Shown: one piece after another, positions 11,479-19,724 of the stretch
Layout of the letters: each line of letters begins with the position of its first letter
Position numbering within the stretch: position 1 is the first letter of the stretch
Source of the DNA: Sphingomonas sp. S2-65
Lineage (GTDB): Bacteria; Pseudomonadota; Alphaproteobacteria; Sphingomonadales; Sphingomonadaceae
Assembly: GCF_021513175.1 (NCBI RefSeq)
Contig: NZ_CP090953.1
Span: forward strand, 620,001-684,000
Direction: 5' to 3'
Length of the DNA stretch: 64,000 nt
Position numbers and translations under genes: made by a program
Notes under the pieces: generated by a model
The model's input: only the letters and a program-made list of their open reading frames with translations
Database searches by the model: none
What the model was told of the DNA's origin: nothing

Positions 11479-11933
11479 TGGACTGGGTGCAGAACGCCGC
11501 AGTGCTCTGGCTGATCGGCGGGGTGCTGCTCGCCACCGCCGAGCTGCTGATCCCCGGCGTCTACCTGGTCTTCTTCGCGCTGGCGGCGGCGATCACCGGC
11601 GCGATCGCCCTGCTCTTTCCCGAACTCTCGCTCGGCGGGCAGTTGATCGGATTCGCCGCCTGGTCGCTTGCCACCGTGCTGATCGGCAAGCGCTGGTATC
11701 GTGACTTTCCCGTCGCGACGAGCGATCCGCTGCTCAACGATCGCGTCGCGCGGCTGATCGGCGAGATCGTCACCGTCGTCCAGGCGATCGAAGGCGGCCA
11801 AGGCCGCGTCCGCGTCGGCGACGGCGAATGGATCGCGCACGGCCCCGATCAGCCTGTCGGCGCGCGCGTTCGCATCACCGGCGCCACCGGCGGCAGTCTC
11901 ACCGTCGAACCTGTCCCAATCCTCACTGCCTGA
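11478..11933 (+). CDS. NfeD-family membrane protein
   Basis: 151 residues. Two or three hydrophobic segments occupy the first half (VLWLIGGVLLATAELLIPGVYLVFFALAAAITGAIALL; LIGFAAWSLATVLIG). A C-terminal OB-fold domain follows (IGEIVTVVQAIEGGQGRVRVGDGEWIA). This is the short NfeD form without the N-terminal serine protease domain, which pairs with SPFH proteins. Its ATG overlaps the SPFH stop as TGATG, indicating translational coupling. Function in detail is unknown beyond assisting the SPFH assembly. Confidence 0.9.
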   Translation: MDWVQNAAVLWLIGGVLLATAELLIPGVYLVFFALAAAITGAIALLFPELSLGGQLIGFAAWSLATVLIGKRWYRDFPVATSDPLLNDRVARLIGEIVTVVQAIEGGQGRVRVGDGEWIAHGPDQPVGARVRITGATGGSLTVEPVPILTA

Positions 11934-11949
11934 CCTGTCGGAGTTCCGC

Positions 11950-13764
11950 ATGCAGACCACCCGCCGCCAGCTGCTGCTCGGCACCGGCGCCACGCTTGCC
12001 GCCACCGCTTTGCCCGCCCAAGCCCTCGCGCAGGGTGCCGAGGATCAGGCAAAGGCGCTGATCGACCGGACCGCCGAGACTCTGCTCCAGCTCTCCCCGG
12101 AAAGCGCGACCACCCTCGGCATCGACAAGGACAAGCGCGCGCCGCTCAAGCATCGGCTTGCCGACCGCACCCCGGCGGGTCAGCGCAAGATGGCCGACCA
12201 TCTGCAGCGCACGCTGGCGGACATCGCCAAGCTGGACCTCGCTGCGCTGAGCCCTGCCATGCGCACCCATGTCGACGTCATCCAGGCTTCTTATGCTAAT
12301 TCGCTGAAAGGCCTTGGCTTCGGGTTTGGCGATGTCTCGGTCGGCGGCTGGCGCAACTCGCCCTACGCCGTCGTGCAGAATGTCGGCGCTTTTCTGGACG
12401 TGCCCCGCATGCTCGAGAACGAGCATCAGGTCGAGACGACGGACGACGCCGAAGCGTATCTCGATCGCCTGCGCTCCTATGCCGCGCAACTCGACGGCGA
12501 GACCGAGAGGCTGAAGCGCGCCGCCGGCCGCGGCGTGATCGCGCCCGACTTCCTGCTCGACAAGGCGCTCAAGCAGATCAAGCTCGCGCGCAGCGGCAAC
12601 ACCGCCGGCTGGGGCCTGGTGACCTCGCTCGCCAACCGCACCGCGGGGATGGAAGGCGATTTCGGCCAGCGCGCCTGGGAGATCTGCAACCAGGCCGTGG
12701 TTCCCGCCCTGGACCGCCAGATCGCCGAACTCGAACGCCACCGCAGCCGCGCCACTTCCGATGCCGGCGTATGGAAGTTCAAGGATGGCGACGCCTATTA
12801 CGCATGGGCGCTGAGCGCCGGCACCACCACGACGATGACCCCCGACGAGGTCCATCGGATGGGCCTCGAACAGCTGCGGGCGATCCAGTCCGAGATGGAC
12901 GTCATCCTGAAAAAGGAAGGGTACAGCCAAGGCAGCGTCGGCGCGCGTATGACCGCGCTAGCCAAGGACCCGCGCTACAGCTTCCCGGAGACCGATGCGG
13001 GGCGCAAGCAGATCGTCGCGCTCCTTGAGAGCCGCATCGCCGACATTCGCGGCAGGATGCCCCAGGCCTTCCACACGCTGGTGAAGGGCAATGTCGAAGT
13101 AAAGCGCCTGCCGCTGGCCGAGGAGCCCGGCGCGCCCGGCGCCTATGGCGGGCCTGGGACGATCGACGGCAAGGTGCCCGGCCGCCTGTGGATCAACCTG
13201 CGCTCCACCGGGCTGTGGACCAAGTACAGCCTTCCCGACCTCGCTTATCACGAGTCGATCCCCGGCCATGCCTGGCAGGGCGAATATACCTTCACCATGC
13301 CGCTGATCCGCTCGCTGCTCCAGTTCAACGCCTATAGCGAAGGCTGGGCGCTCTACGCCGAACAGCTCGCCGACGAACTCGGCGTCTATGCCAGCAACCC
13401 GGTCGAGAAGCTCGGCTATCTCCAGTCGCTGGGCTTTCGCTGCTGCCGGCTGGTGGTCGACACCGGCCTCCACGCCAAGCGCTGGACCCGCGAGCAGGCG
13501 ATCCGCTGGTTCGTCGAAGCCAATGGCTCGAGCGAGGACGAGGTCCAGGGCGAAGTCGACCGCTATTGCTCCTGGCCCGGCCAGGCCTGCGGCTACAAGG
13601 TCGGCCATAGCGAGATCAACCGCCTGCGCGACCGCGCCAAGGCGGCGCTGGGCGCCCGCTACGATTTCCGCGCGTTCAACGACGCGGTCGTGCTCGGCGG
13701 CAACGTGCCGATGACGGTACTCGGGCACATCGTCGACCGGCACGTGGCGGCACGGCGCGCATAG
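11950..13764 (+). CDS. DUF885-family exported protein, probable metallopeptidase-like
   Basis: 604 residues. The N-terminus MQTTRRQLLLGTGATLAATALPAQALAQ carries a twin-arginine signal, so it is probably exported folded, by Tat. The body matches DUF885. A zinc-binding-like motif YHESIPGHAWQ lies around residue 430 and is followed by FNAYSEGWALYAEQLADE, in which a downstream glutamate could complete a gluzincin-type site. Peptidase activity is inferred from the motif pattern; substrates are unknown. It starts 16 bases after the NfeD stop but need not be functionally linked. Confidence 0.85.
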   Translation: MQTTRRQLLLGTGATLAATALPAQALAQGAEDQAKALIDRTAETLLQLSPESATTLGIDKDKRAPLKHRLADRTPAGQRKMADHLQRTLADIAKLDLAALSPAMRTHVDVIQASYANSLKGLGFGFGDVSVGGWRNSPYAVVQNVGAFLDVPRMLENEHQVETTDDAEAYLDRLRSYAAQLDGETERLKRAAGRGVIAPDFLLDKALKQIKLARSGNTAGWGLVTSLANRTAGMEGDFGQRAWEICNQAVVPALDRQIAELERHRSRATSDAGVWKFKDGDAYYAWALSAGTTTTMTPDEVHRMGLEQLRAIQSEMDVILKKEGYSQGSVGARMTALAKDPRYSFPETDAGRKQIVALLESRIADIRGRMPQAFHTLVKGNVEVKRLPLAEEPGAPGAYGGPGTIDGKVPGRLWINLRSTGLWTKYSLPDLAYHESIPGHAWQGEYTFTMPLIRSLLQFNAYSEGWALYAEQLADELGVYASNPVEKLGYLQSLGFRCCRLVVDTGLHAKRWTREQAIRWFVEANGSSEDEVQGEVDRYCSWPGQACGYKVGHSEINRLRDRAKAALGARYDFRAFNDAVVLGGNVPMTVLGHIVDRHVAARRA

Positions 13765-13880
13765 CATCCGCGTGAAGGCGGGCGACGAATTTTCGCCCTG
13801 CCGGGTTGCCGGCATTGAGCCCGCCTTCACTTTGCTCTACCCACATCGCCGATGCTCTCGAGCCAAGCACCCACGGGCGC

Positions 13881-14588
13881 ATGACCGCCACGATCGCGCT
13901 GGTCGACGACGACCGGAACATCCTCACCTCCGTGTCGATCGCGCTGCAGACCGAGGGTTTCCTCACTCGGGTCTATTCCGATGGCGAAAGCGCGCTGAAG
14001 GCGCTGGTCGACAATCCTCCCGATCTCGCCGTGCTCGACATCAAGATGCCGAAGATGGACGGCCTCGAATTGCTCCGCCGACTGCGTGAGAAGAGCCATA
14101 TCCCGGTCATCTTCCTGACATCCAAGGACGATGAGCTCGACGAGGCGCTCGGCCTGGCAATGGGTGCCGACGATTACATCGCAAAGCCGTTCAGCCAGCG
14201 TCTGCTCATCGCCCGCATCCGCGCGATCCTGCGGCGTACCGAAACGACGCTGCCGAACGCCGATGGCGGGCACCAGGAACCCGCCGAGGCGCTGGTCCGC
14301 GGCCGCCTCGCCATGGATCCGGCGCGTCACAAGGTGACGTGGAACGGCGCCAACGTAACGCTGACCGTGACCGAGTTCATGATCCTGGAGACGCTGGCGC
14401 AGCGCCCGGGGATCGTGAAGACCCGCAACCAGCTGATGGACGCCGCGTACCAGGACGACATCTATGTCGACGACCGGACCATCGACAGCCACATCAAGCG
14501 GGTGCGGCGCAAGTTTCGCCAGGTAGATCCCGAATTCGACGCTATCGAAACGCTGTATGGCGCTGGCTACCGCTTCTCGGACGAATAG
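13881..14588 (+). CDS. chvI: ChvI-type response regulator
   Basis: 235-residue OmpR-family transcription factor. The receiver domain has the acidic cluster VDDD at residues 8-11, phospho-acceptor Asp53 in [12 protein letters not shown], the conserved threonine in VIFLTSKDD, and lysine in DDYIAKPF. The C-terminal winged-helix domain is complete ([42 protein letters not shown]). The start at 13881 places the receiver at the N-terminus; upstream in-frame codons are unsupported. It overlaps chvG by 32 bases. In alphaproteobacteria this pair senses acid or envelope stress and adjoins hprK and the EIIA/HPr genes, exactly as here. Confidence 0.93.
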   Translation: MTATIALVDDDRNILTSVSIALQTEGFLTRVYSDGESALKALVDNPPDLAVLDIKMPKMDGLELLRRLREKSHIPVIFLTSKDDELDEALGLAMGADDYIAKPFSQRLLIARIRAILRRTETTLPNADGGHQEPAEALVRGRLAMDPARHKVTWNGANVTLTVTEFMILETLAQRPGIVKTRNQLMDAAYQDDIYVDDRTIDSHIKRVRRKFRQVDPEFDAIETLYGAGYRFSDE

Positions 14589-16131
14589 CGAGCGCGAGCT
14601 GGCGCTCACCTGGTCGAACGGGATCAGCCTTACCGTCCGTATCCTGGCGGTGAACATCTTCGCGCTGGCATTGCTCGGCAGCGGCTTCTTCTATCTCGAT
14701 TCCTACCGCAGCCGGATCGTCGACAGCCGCGTCGCGCAGGCGAAGCGCGAGGTGCGGCTGATCGCCCAGGCGCTCGCCTCGGCCACCAACGAACGGCGCA
14801 ACCTGCTGGTGCTGAGCCTCGCGCGCGACACCGGCACGCGCATCCGCCTCTATGATGAAGACGGAGCGATGCTGGCGGACAGCCAGGAACTCGGGCTGCG
14901 CAACGTCGTGCTGCGCGATCCCGACAAGGATCCGTGGAATCAGTCGACCGCGCGGTTCCTCGATGCAGTGATCGACACCGTCGCCGGCGCCGACCGCGCA
15001 CCCTTGTTCCGCGAGCAGCCCGCTGATGAGGGCATGGACTGGCCCGACGTCCGCACCGCACGCGAGACGCTGGGGACTCCGGCAACGGTGTGGCGCGCGC
15101 CCGACCGAACGCCGATGATCACCGCGGCGGCGCCGATCACCCAGCTCGGCGTCGTCATGACGACGGTCAACGCCCGCGACATCACGCGAACGGTGCGGAT
15201 CGAGCGCTTCCGCCTCAGCGTCGTGGTCGCCATCGTCGCGTTGCTCTCGATCTTCCTGTCGCTGTTCCTGGCGCGCACGATCGTCCAGCCCCTGCGGCGG
15301 CTCGCCCGCGCCGCGGTGCGGGTCCGGCTGGGCCGCGCCCGTGAGGTGGTCGTCCCCCGCCTGCCCGAACGCCGCGACGAGATCGGCCTGCTCGCCCGGG
15401 CGGTTTCCGACATGACCCAGGCACTGCGCGCGCGGATCGATGCCACCGAAGCGTTCGCGGCGGACGTGACTCACGAGCTCAAGAACCCGCTAGCGTCGCT
15501 TCGCTCGGCGGTGGACGGGCTGGCCCGCGTGAAGGACCCGGCGCTGCAGGAGCGCCTGCTGGCGATCGTCCAGGACGATGTCCACCGGCTCGACCGCCTC
15601 ATCACCGACATCTCGGAGGCCTCGCGCCTCGACGCGCAACTCAGCCGGGCGACCTTCGAGCCGGTCGACCTGGGGGCGATGCTCGCCGCGTTGATCGCCC
15701 AGCGCGAAGCGCGCGGGTTTCCGAACGGCGTCCACATCCGTCTGGACCGCGGCGCCGGAGACCCGCTGCTGGTGGTCGGCGAAGGCGCACGGCTCGAACG
15801 CGTGTTCGAGAATCTGATCGAGAACGCCCTTTCCTTCTCGCCGGCCGGCGGCCTGATCGCGGTCACTGCCCGCAACGAAGGCGAGATGCTGATGGTGGCG
15901 GTCGAAGATGATGGTCCCGGTGTGCCTGAGGAAGCGCGCGAGGCGATTTTCCGCCGCTTCCACTCGGTGCGTCCCGATGCGGAAGCCTTCGGGCTTCATT
16001 CCGGGCTGGGCCTTGCCATCGCGCGTACGATTGTCGAAGGCCATCAGGGGAGCATTTCGGTGGAAGCAAAGGGGCAGGCAATGGGCGGGGCACGGTTCGT
16101 GGTGCGGCTTCCAAATGCGGAGCACGGCTGA
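14557..16131 (+). CDS. chvG: ChvG-type sensor histidine kinase
   Basis: 524 residues. A first membrane segment ([21 protein letters not shown], residues 27-47) and a second near 220-240 ([18 protein letters not shown]) flank a periplasmic sensor domain of the ChvG stimulus-sensing type ([20 protein letters not shown]). HAMP, then the H-box [20 protein letters not shown]-box [11 protein letters not shown]-boxes [11 protein letters not shown] and [10 protein letters not shown]. The partner regulator is encoded just upstream and overlaps by 32 bases; the stop overlaps the ATG of the HprK-like gene (TGATG). In relatives this kinase is held inactive by the periplasmic ExoR, which is not encoded here. 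Confidence 0.94.
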   Translation: MALATASRTNSERELALTWSNGISLTVRILAVNIFALALLGSGFFYLDSYRSRIVDSRVAQAKREVRLIAQALASATNERRNLLVLSLARDTGTRIRLYDEDGAMLADSQELGLRNVVLRDPDKDPWNQSTARFLDAVIDTVAGADRAPLFREQPADEGMDWPDVRTARETLGTPATVWRAPDRTPMITAAAPITQLGVVMTTVNARDITRTVRIERFRLSVVVAIVALLSIFLSLFLARTIVQPLRRLARAAVRVRLGRAREVVVPRLPERRDEIGLLARAVSDMTQALRARIDATEAFAADVTHELKNPLASLRSAVDGLARVKDPALQERLLAIVQDDVHRLDRLITDISEASRLDAQLSRATFEPVDLGAMLAALIAQREARGFPNGVHIRLDRGAGDPLLVVGEGARLERVFENLIENALSFSPAGGLIAVTARNEGEMLMVAVEDDGPGVPEEAREAIFRRFHSVRPDAEAFGLHSGLGLAIARTIVEGHQGSISVEAKGQAMGGARFVVRLPNAEHG

Positions 16132-16571
16132 TGGTGGAGCCTCGTTTCGCGGAAGTATCCTCCGAGACCCTCAACGCGGCTTCGGTCGTACTGGGAGGCC
16201 GCGCCGTCCTGATCGAGAGCCGGGATAGCGGCGCCCGATCCGAGTTCGCGCTCCGGCTGATCGATCGCGGCGGCCGTCTGATCGCCGGCGACCAGACGGT
16301 GTGCCAGCGCCAGGGGAGCGACCTGATCGCCTGTGCGCCGGCTGAGAGCCAAGGCCAGATCGACGTGCCGGCTATGGGCATCGTCACCTTGCCGGTTACC
16401 GAACGCGCGCCGGTCAGCCTGCTCGTCGTCCTTCTCGATACGCCGCCACGCTTTCCGGAGCCGGCCAAGCGCCGGCTCGCCGGCATCGACGTGCCGGTGC
16501 TCGCGCTGGGCGCGGGTGACGTCGCCGCGCCGATCAAGGTCGGAATTGCACTGGGGCAATTCGGGGAATGA
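16131..16571 (+). CDS. hprK: HPr kinase/phosphorylase-like protein, degenerate P-loop
   Basis: 146 residues, the short alphaproteobacterial form that corresponds to the C-terminal kinase domain of HprK. The scaffold is clear (VVLGGRAVLIE, FALRLIDRGGRLIAGDQT, GIVTLPV, PRFPEPAKRRLAGIDVPVL), but catalytic features are eroded. Where relatives have a GxSGxGKS loop, residues 30-37 read SRDSGARS with no lysine. The usual His of the TLHA segment is Asn15. The Asp-Asp after the helix is Gly-Asp, and the EVRGLGI-like element reads DVPAMGI. The reading frame is intact and embedded by overlaps in the operon. It may be a non-catalytic regulator or a much altered kinase. Confidence 0.82.
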   Translation: MVEPRFAEVSSETLNAASVVLGGRAVLIESRDSGARSEFALRLIDRGGRLIAGDQTVCQRQGSDLIACAPAESQGQIDVPAMGIVTLPVTERAPVSLLVVLLDTPPRFPEPAKRRLAGIDVPVLALGAGDVAAPIKVGIALGQFGE

Positions 16572-17506
16572 GCCATCCCAAGCACATCCTTCTCGTCACC
16601 GGCATGTCCGGCGCCGGCAAATCCACCGTCCTTCGCACGCTGGAGGATCTGGGCTGGGAAACGGTCGACAACCTGCCGCTGCTGCTGCTCGACCGCCTGC
16701 TCGACACCGCCCCCGCCAAGGGCACCCCGAGCGACGACGGCCGTCCGCTCGCCATCGGCATCGGCAGCCAGACCCGTGGCTTCGACGCGGAAAGCATCGT
16801 CCGCCGCATCAAGAAGCTGCAGGAAGACTATGGCCACCATGTCGGCACGCTGTATCTCGAATGCTCGGGCTCCGAGCTTGAACGCCGCTACGACGAGACT
16901 CGGCGTCGCCACCCGCTCGCGCAGGATCGCCCCGCCAGCGACGGCATAGCCCGTGAGCGCGAGCTGCTGATCCCGCTGCGGCGCTGGTCGAATCGGCTGA
17001 TCGACACCACCAATTTGCGGTCGAACGAGCTGGCGCAGCAGATCCGCGCCACCTTTTCGGGAGACGATTTGGGCAAGACGGTGCTGACCGTGACGTCGTT
17101 CGGCTTCGCCCGCGGCCTGCCCCGCGACGCCGACCTGGTGTTCGACATGCGCTTCCTCCGCAATCCCCACTGGGTGCCCAAGCTCAGGCCGGGTACCGGC
17201 AAGGACACGGACGTCTCGGCCTATATCCAGGAGGACCCCGCCTACGGGCCGGCCATGGCGCAGATCGAGGCGCTGCTCCTCCTGCTGCTTCCCCGGTACG
17301 AGGCGGAGGGGAAATCCTATGTCACGGTCGCGTTCGGGTGTACCGGAGGGAGACATCGCTCGGTTCACGTCGCCGAACGGATGGCCCGCCGGTTGCGCGA
17401 GGAGGGATTTTCGCCCACGGTGTCGCACCGCGATTTGCAGACCGCACCGCAGGACTCGCTGGAAGGAGCCCCGGTCACCATTTCAGGGGGCGGAGTTTTA
17501 AGATGA
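16568..17506 (+). CDS. rapZ: RapZ-family nucleotide-binding RNase adapter
   Basis: 312 residues. In enterobacteria RapZ directs RNase E to the sRNA GlmZ and thereby controls glucosamine-6-phosphate synthase; the alphaproteobacterial target is not established. The Walker A motif is intact (TGMSGAGKST, Lys18). The signature segments SFGFARGLPRDADLVFD, RFLRNPHW and FGCTGGRHRSV of the C-terminal RNA/GlcN6P-binding domain are all present. Its ATG overlaps the preceding stop (ATGA) and its stop overlaps the EIIA start in the same way, so expression is tied to the phosphotransferase genes. Confidence 0.95.
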   Translation: MSHPKHILLVTGMSGAGKSTVLRTLEDLGWETVDNLPLLLLDRLLDTAPAKGTPSDDGRPLAIGIGSQTRGFDAESIVRRIKKLQEDYGHHVGTLYLECSGSELERRYDETRRRHPLAQDRPASDGIARERELLIPLRRWSNRLIDTTNLRSNELAQQIRATFSGDDLGKTVLTVTSFGFARGLPRDADLVFDMRFLRNPHWVPKLRPGTGKDTDVSAYIQEDPAYGPAMAQIEALLLLLLPRYEAEGKSYVTVAFGCTGGRHRSVHVAERMARRLREEGFSPTVSHRDLQTAPQDSLEGAPVTISGGGVLR

Positions 17507-17910
17507 TTGGTTTGGTACTCGTGACGCACGGGCGGCTCGCCGAGGAGTTCGTCGTCGCGATGGAGCATGTGGTGGGCAAGCAGGACCGGATCGCCCCGAT
17601 CTGCATTGGCCCCGAGGATGATATGGAAGGCCGCCGCGCCGACATCGCCGAGGCGATCGGCCGCGTGGACGAAGGTCAGGGCGTGATCGTGCTCAGCGAC
17701 CTGTTCGGCGGCACCCCGTCGAACTTGGCCATCTCGCTGATGGAGGCCGGGCGGATCGAAGTGATCGCCGGGATCAACCTGCCGATGCTGATCCGTCTGG
17801 GCAGCGCCCGCAAGACGATGAAGGTGACCGACGCCGTCGCCGCGGCGCGCGACGCCGGTCGCAAATACATCACCATCGCCTCCGAAGTCCTTGGAGAAGC
17901 CGCCGCGTGA
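17503..17910 (+). CDS. PTS EIIA component, mannose family
   Basis: 135 residues. Soluble EIIA of the mannose family with the phospho-acceptor His9 in LVLVTHGRLAEEF, the VLSDLFGGTPSNLA motif and the INLPMLIRL strand. No EIIB, EIIC or EIID gene lies nearby, so it is expected to be a regulatory phosphorylation output rather than part of a sugar transporter, as in other alphaproteobacteria. The ATG overlaps the rapZ stop and the TGA overlaps the GTG start of ptsH. Confidence 0.94.
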   Translation: MIGLVLVTHGRLAEEFVVAMEHVVGKQDRIAPICIGPEDDMEGRRADIAEAIGRVDEGQGVIVLSDLFGGTPSNLAISLMEAGRIEVIAGINLPMLIRLGSARKTMKVTDAVAAARDAGRKYITIASEVLGEAAA

Positions 17911-18179
17911 GCCGCGCCACTCGTATCGTCGCCATCGAAAATCAACGCGGGCTCCACGCCCGGGCTAGCATGGCCTTCGTCACCCTCGCCTCGTCCCAGC
18001 CGGTCGAACTGACGGTGGAAAAGGACGGCAACAGCGCCTCGGGCACTTCGATCCTCGATCTGATGATGCTCGGCGCGGCCAAGGGCGACTCGATCACGAT
18101 CAGCGCGGAGGGCGACGGCGCCGAAGCCGCCGTCCAGGCGCTGGCCGAGCTCGTCGAAGCGCGCTTCGGCGAAGACTGA
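17907..18179 (+). CDS. ptsH: Phosphocarrier protein HPr
   Basis: 90 residues. His17 in QRGLHARASMAF is the site phosphorylated by Enzyme I; Ser48 in SGTSILDLMMLGAAKGD corresponds to the serine phosphorylated by HprK. Both sites are conserved even though the neighbouring HprK-like protein lacks its P-loop lysine. It starts with GTG overlapping the EIIA stop (GTGA) and ends overlapping the ATG of the RNA methyltransferase gene. Enzyme I is not in the window. Confidence 0.95.
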   Translation: MSRATRIVAIENQRGLHARASMAFVTLASSQPVELTVEKDGNSASGTSILDLMMLGAAKGDSITISAEGDGAEAAVQALAELVEARFGED

Positions 18180-18982
18180 TGCCGCGCGAGATTACCGCCT
18201 TTTCCAACCCGCTCATCAAGCGCGTCCGCCAGCTGCGCGAGAAGCGGCACCGCAAGCAAGAGGGCCTGTTCCTCGCCGAGGGGCTGCGCATCCTCACCGA
18301 AGCGCGCGAAGCCGGGCGCTTGCCCGAGTTCCTGTTCTTCGCCCGCGACAATGGCCCGCATCCGCTGGTGCAGGCGCTGGTCGCCGAAACCGAGGCAGCC
18401 GGCGGCGAGGCGATCGAGACCAATGCGGACATCCTGTCCAAGCTTTCGGGCAAGGACAATCCCGGCGCGGTCGTCGGCGTCTACCCCGAATTCGGTCCCG
18501 CGCTCGACGATCTCGACCGGACCAGCGCGCCGATCTGGCTGGTGGCCGAGCGGCTCCGCGATCCCGGCAATCTCGGCACGATTCTGCGCACCGGCGACGC
18601 GATCGGCGCGGGCGGGCTGATCCTGATCGACGATTGCGTCGACCCCTTTTCAGTCGAGGCGGTACGCGCCAGCATGGGGGCGCTCTTCACGGTGCCCGTC
18701 GTGCGGACGGATTGGGGCGCGTTCCTGCCCTGGCTGCGCTCGGGTCCGGGCCAGCTGGTCGGCCTCAGCCTCGATACCGAGCATGACTATCAGGCGCCGG
18801 CCTATGCATCCCCCACCTTCCTGCTCACCGGCAACGAGGCGCAGGGAATGCCCGACTTCATGGCGGCCGAATGCGACCTGCTGGTCAAGATCCCCATGCT
18901 CGGCAAGGCCGACAGCCTCAACGCCGCAGTGGCGACGGCGGTGATGGCGTACGAAGTGCTCAACCAGCAGCGGCGCGCCTGA
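18179..18982 (+). CDS. TrmH/SpoU-family RNA 2'-O-methyltransferase
   Basis: 267 residues. A substrate-binding N-terminal domain (KRVRQLREKRHRKQEGLFLAEG) precedes the knotted SPOUT domain, with motif 1 ERLRDPGNLGTILRTGDAIGAG, motif 2 FLLTGNEAQGMP and motif 3 KIPMLGKADSLNAAVATAVM. It most probably methylates a ribose in 23S rRNA or tRNA; the target cannot be told. Its ATG overlaps the ptsH stop (TGATG), making it the last member of the chvI-to-ptsH chain, an unusual companion for a phosphotransferase operon. Confidence 0.9.
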   Translation: MPREITAFSNPLIKRVRQLREKRHRKQEGLFLAEGLRILTEAREAGRLPEFLFFARDNGPHPLVQALVAETEAAGGEAIETNADILSKLSGKDNPGAVVGVYPEFGPALDDLDRTSAPIWLVAERLRDPGNLGTILRTGDAIGAGGLILIDDCVDPFSVEAVRASMGALFTVPVVRTDWGAFLPWLRSGPGQLVGLSLDTEHDYQAPAYASPTFLLTGNEAQGMPDFMAAECDLLVKIPMLGKADSLNAAVATAVMAYEVLNQQRRA

Positions 18983-19046
18983 CCCGGAAGTTCGGCAACA
19001 TGCCGTTCAGCGACGATCCCGCAGAGCAGCGGGAAAGGAGCCCTGC

Positions 19047-19718
19047 ATGTCGCTGACCGTTCTCGCCCTGAGCCTCGCCGCAGCAGCCCAGCCTGCACCC
19101 TATCGCGCGCTCGGCACCGAGCCGTTCTGGTCGCTGACGATCGACGGCAGCACGATCCGCTACCGGCCGGCCGAGGGGCGCGGCATCAGCGTGGCGAAGC
19201 CGCGGGCGTTGAACGGGCGCAACGGCACGCGGTACCAGACCCCGCGCCTCTCGGTGCTCATCGCGCACACCCCGTGCAGCGACGGCATGAGCGACCGCCG
19301 CTATCGCAACACGGTGACGCTCCGCATCGGCGGCACGGTGCGCAAGGGCTGCGGCGGCGCGATCCTCTCCCAAAGCGGCGGCCCAACTCTGCTCGAAGGC
19401 GAGTGGACGGTCAGCGCGATCGACAGGCGTCCGGTGCTGCGCGGCACCGAGCCGCACATCGCCTTCAGCGGCACGCGCGTCCAGGGGCAGACCGGGTGCA
19501 ACAGCTTCAGCGGCGGCTTCGATTTCGCGCGCGGACACCTGCAGGCCAGGCCGCTCGCCACCACCCGCCGCGGCTGCATCGGCGAAGGGCTTGCCGCGCA
19601 GGAGCAGCGCCTGCTCGCAATCCTCGGCCAGCCGCTCAGCGTCAGCCGCAGCCAATCGGGCGCGCTGGTGATGACTGCGCCGAACCGCAGCCGGCTGACG
19701 CTCGTCCCGCGCCGATAA
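19047..19718 (+). CDS. Exported META-domain (HslJ-like) protein
   Basis: 223 residues with a short hydrophobic N-terminus (MSLTVLALSLAAAAQ) that may be a signal peptide. The first part (YRALGTEPFWSLTIDG ... LSVLIAHTPCSDGMSDRRY) resembles the small domain often found N-terminal to META in envelope proteins. The second (LEGEWTVSAIDRRPVLRGTEPHIAF, TGCNSFSGGFDF, ATTRRGCIGEGLAAQEQRLL) is a META/HslJ domain with its characteristic GCN and two further cysteines. HslJ is linked to envelope stress and novobiocin resistance in E. coli; the role here is unknown. A GGAAAGGAG ribosome-binding site precedes the ATG. Confidence 0.82.
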   Translation: MSLTVLALSLAAAAQPAPYRALGTEPFWSLTIDGSTIRYRPAEGRGISVAKPRALNGRNGTRYQTPRLSVLIAHTPCSDGMSDRRYRNTVTLRIGGTVRKGCGGAILSQSGGPTLLEGEWTVSAIDRRPVLRGTEPHIAFSGTRVQGQTGCNSFSGGFDFARGHLQARPLATTRRGCIGEGLAAQEQRLLAILGQPLSVSRSQSGALVMTAPNRSRLTLVPRR

Positions 19719-19724
19719 GCCGGG

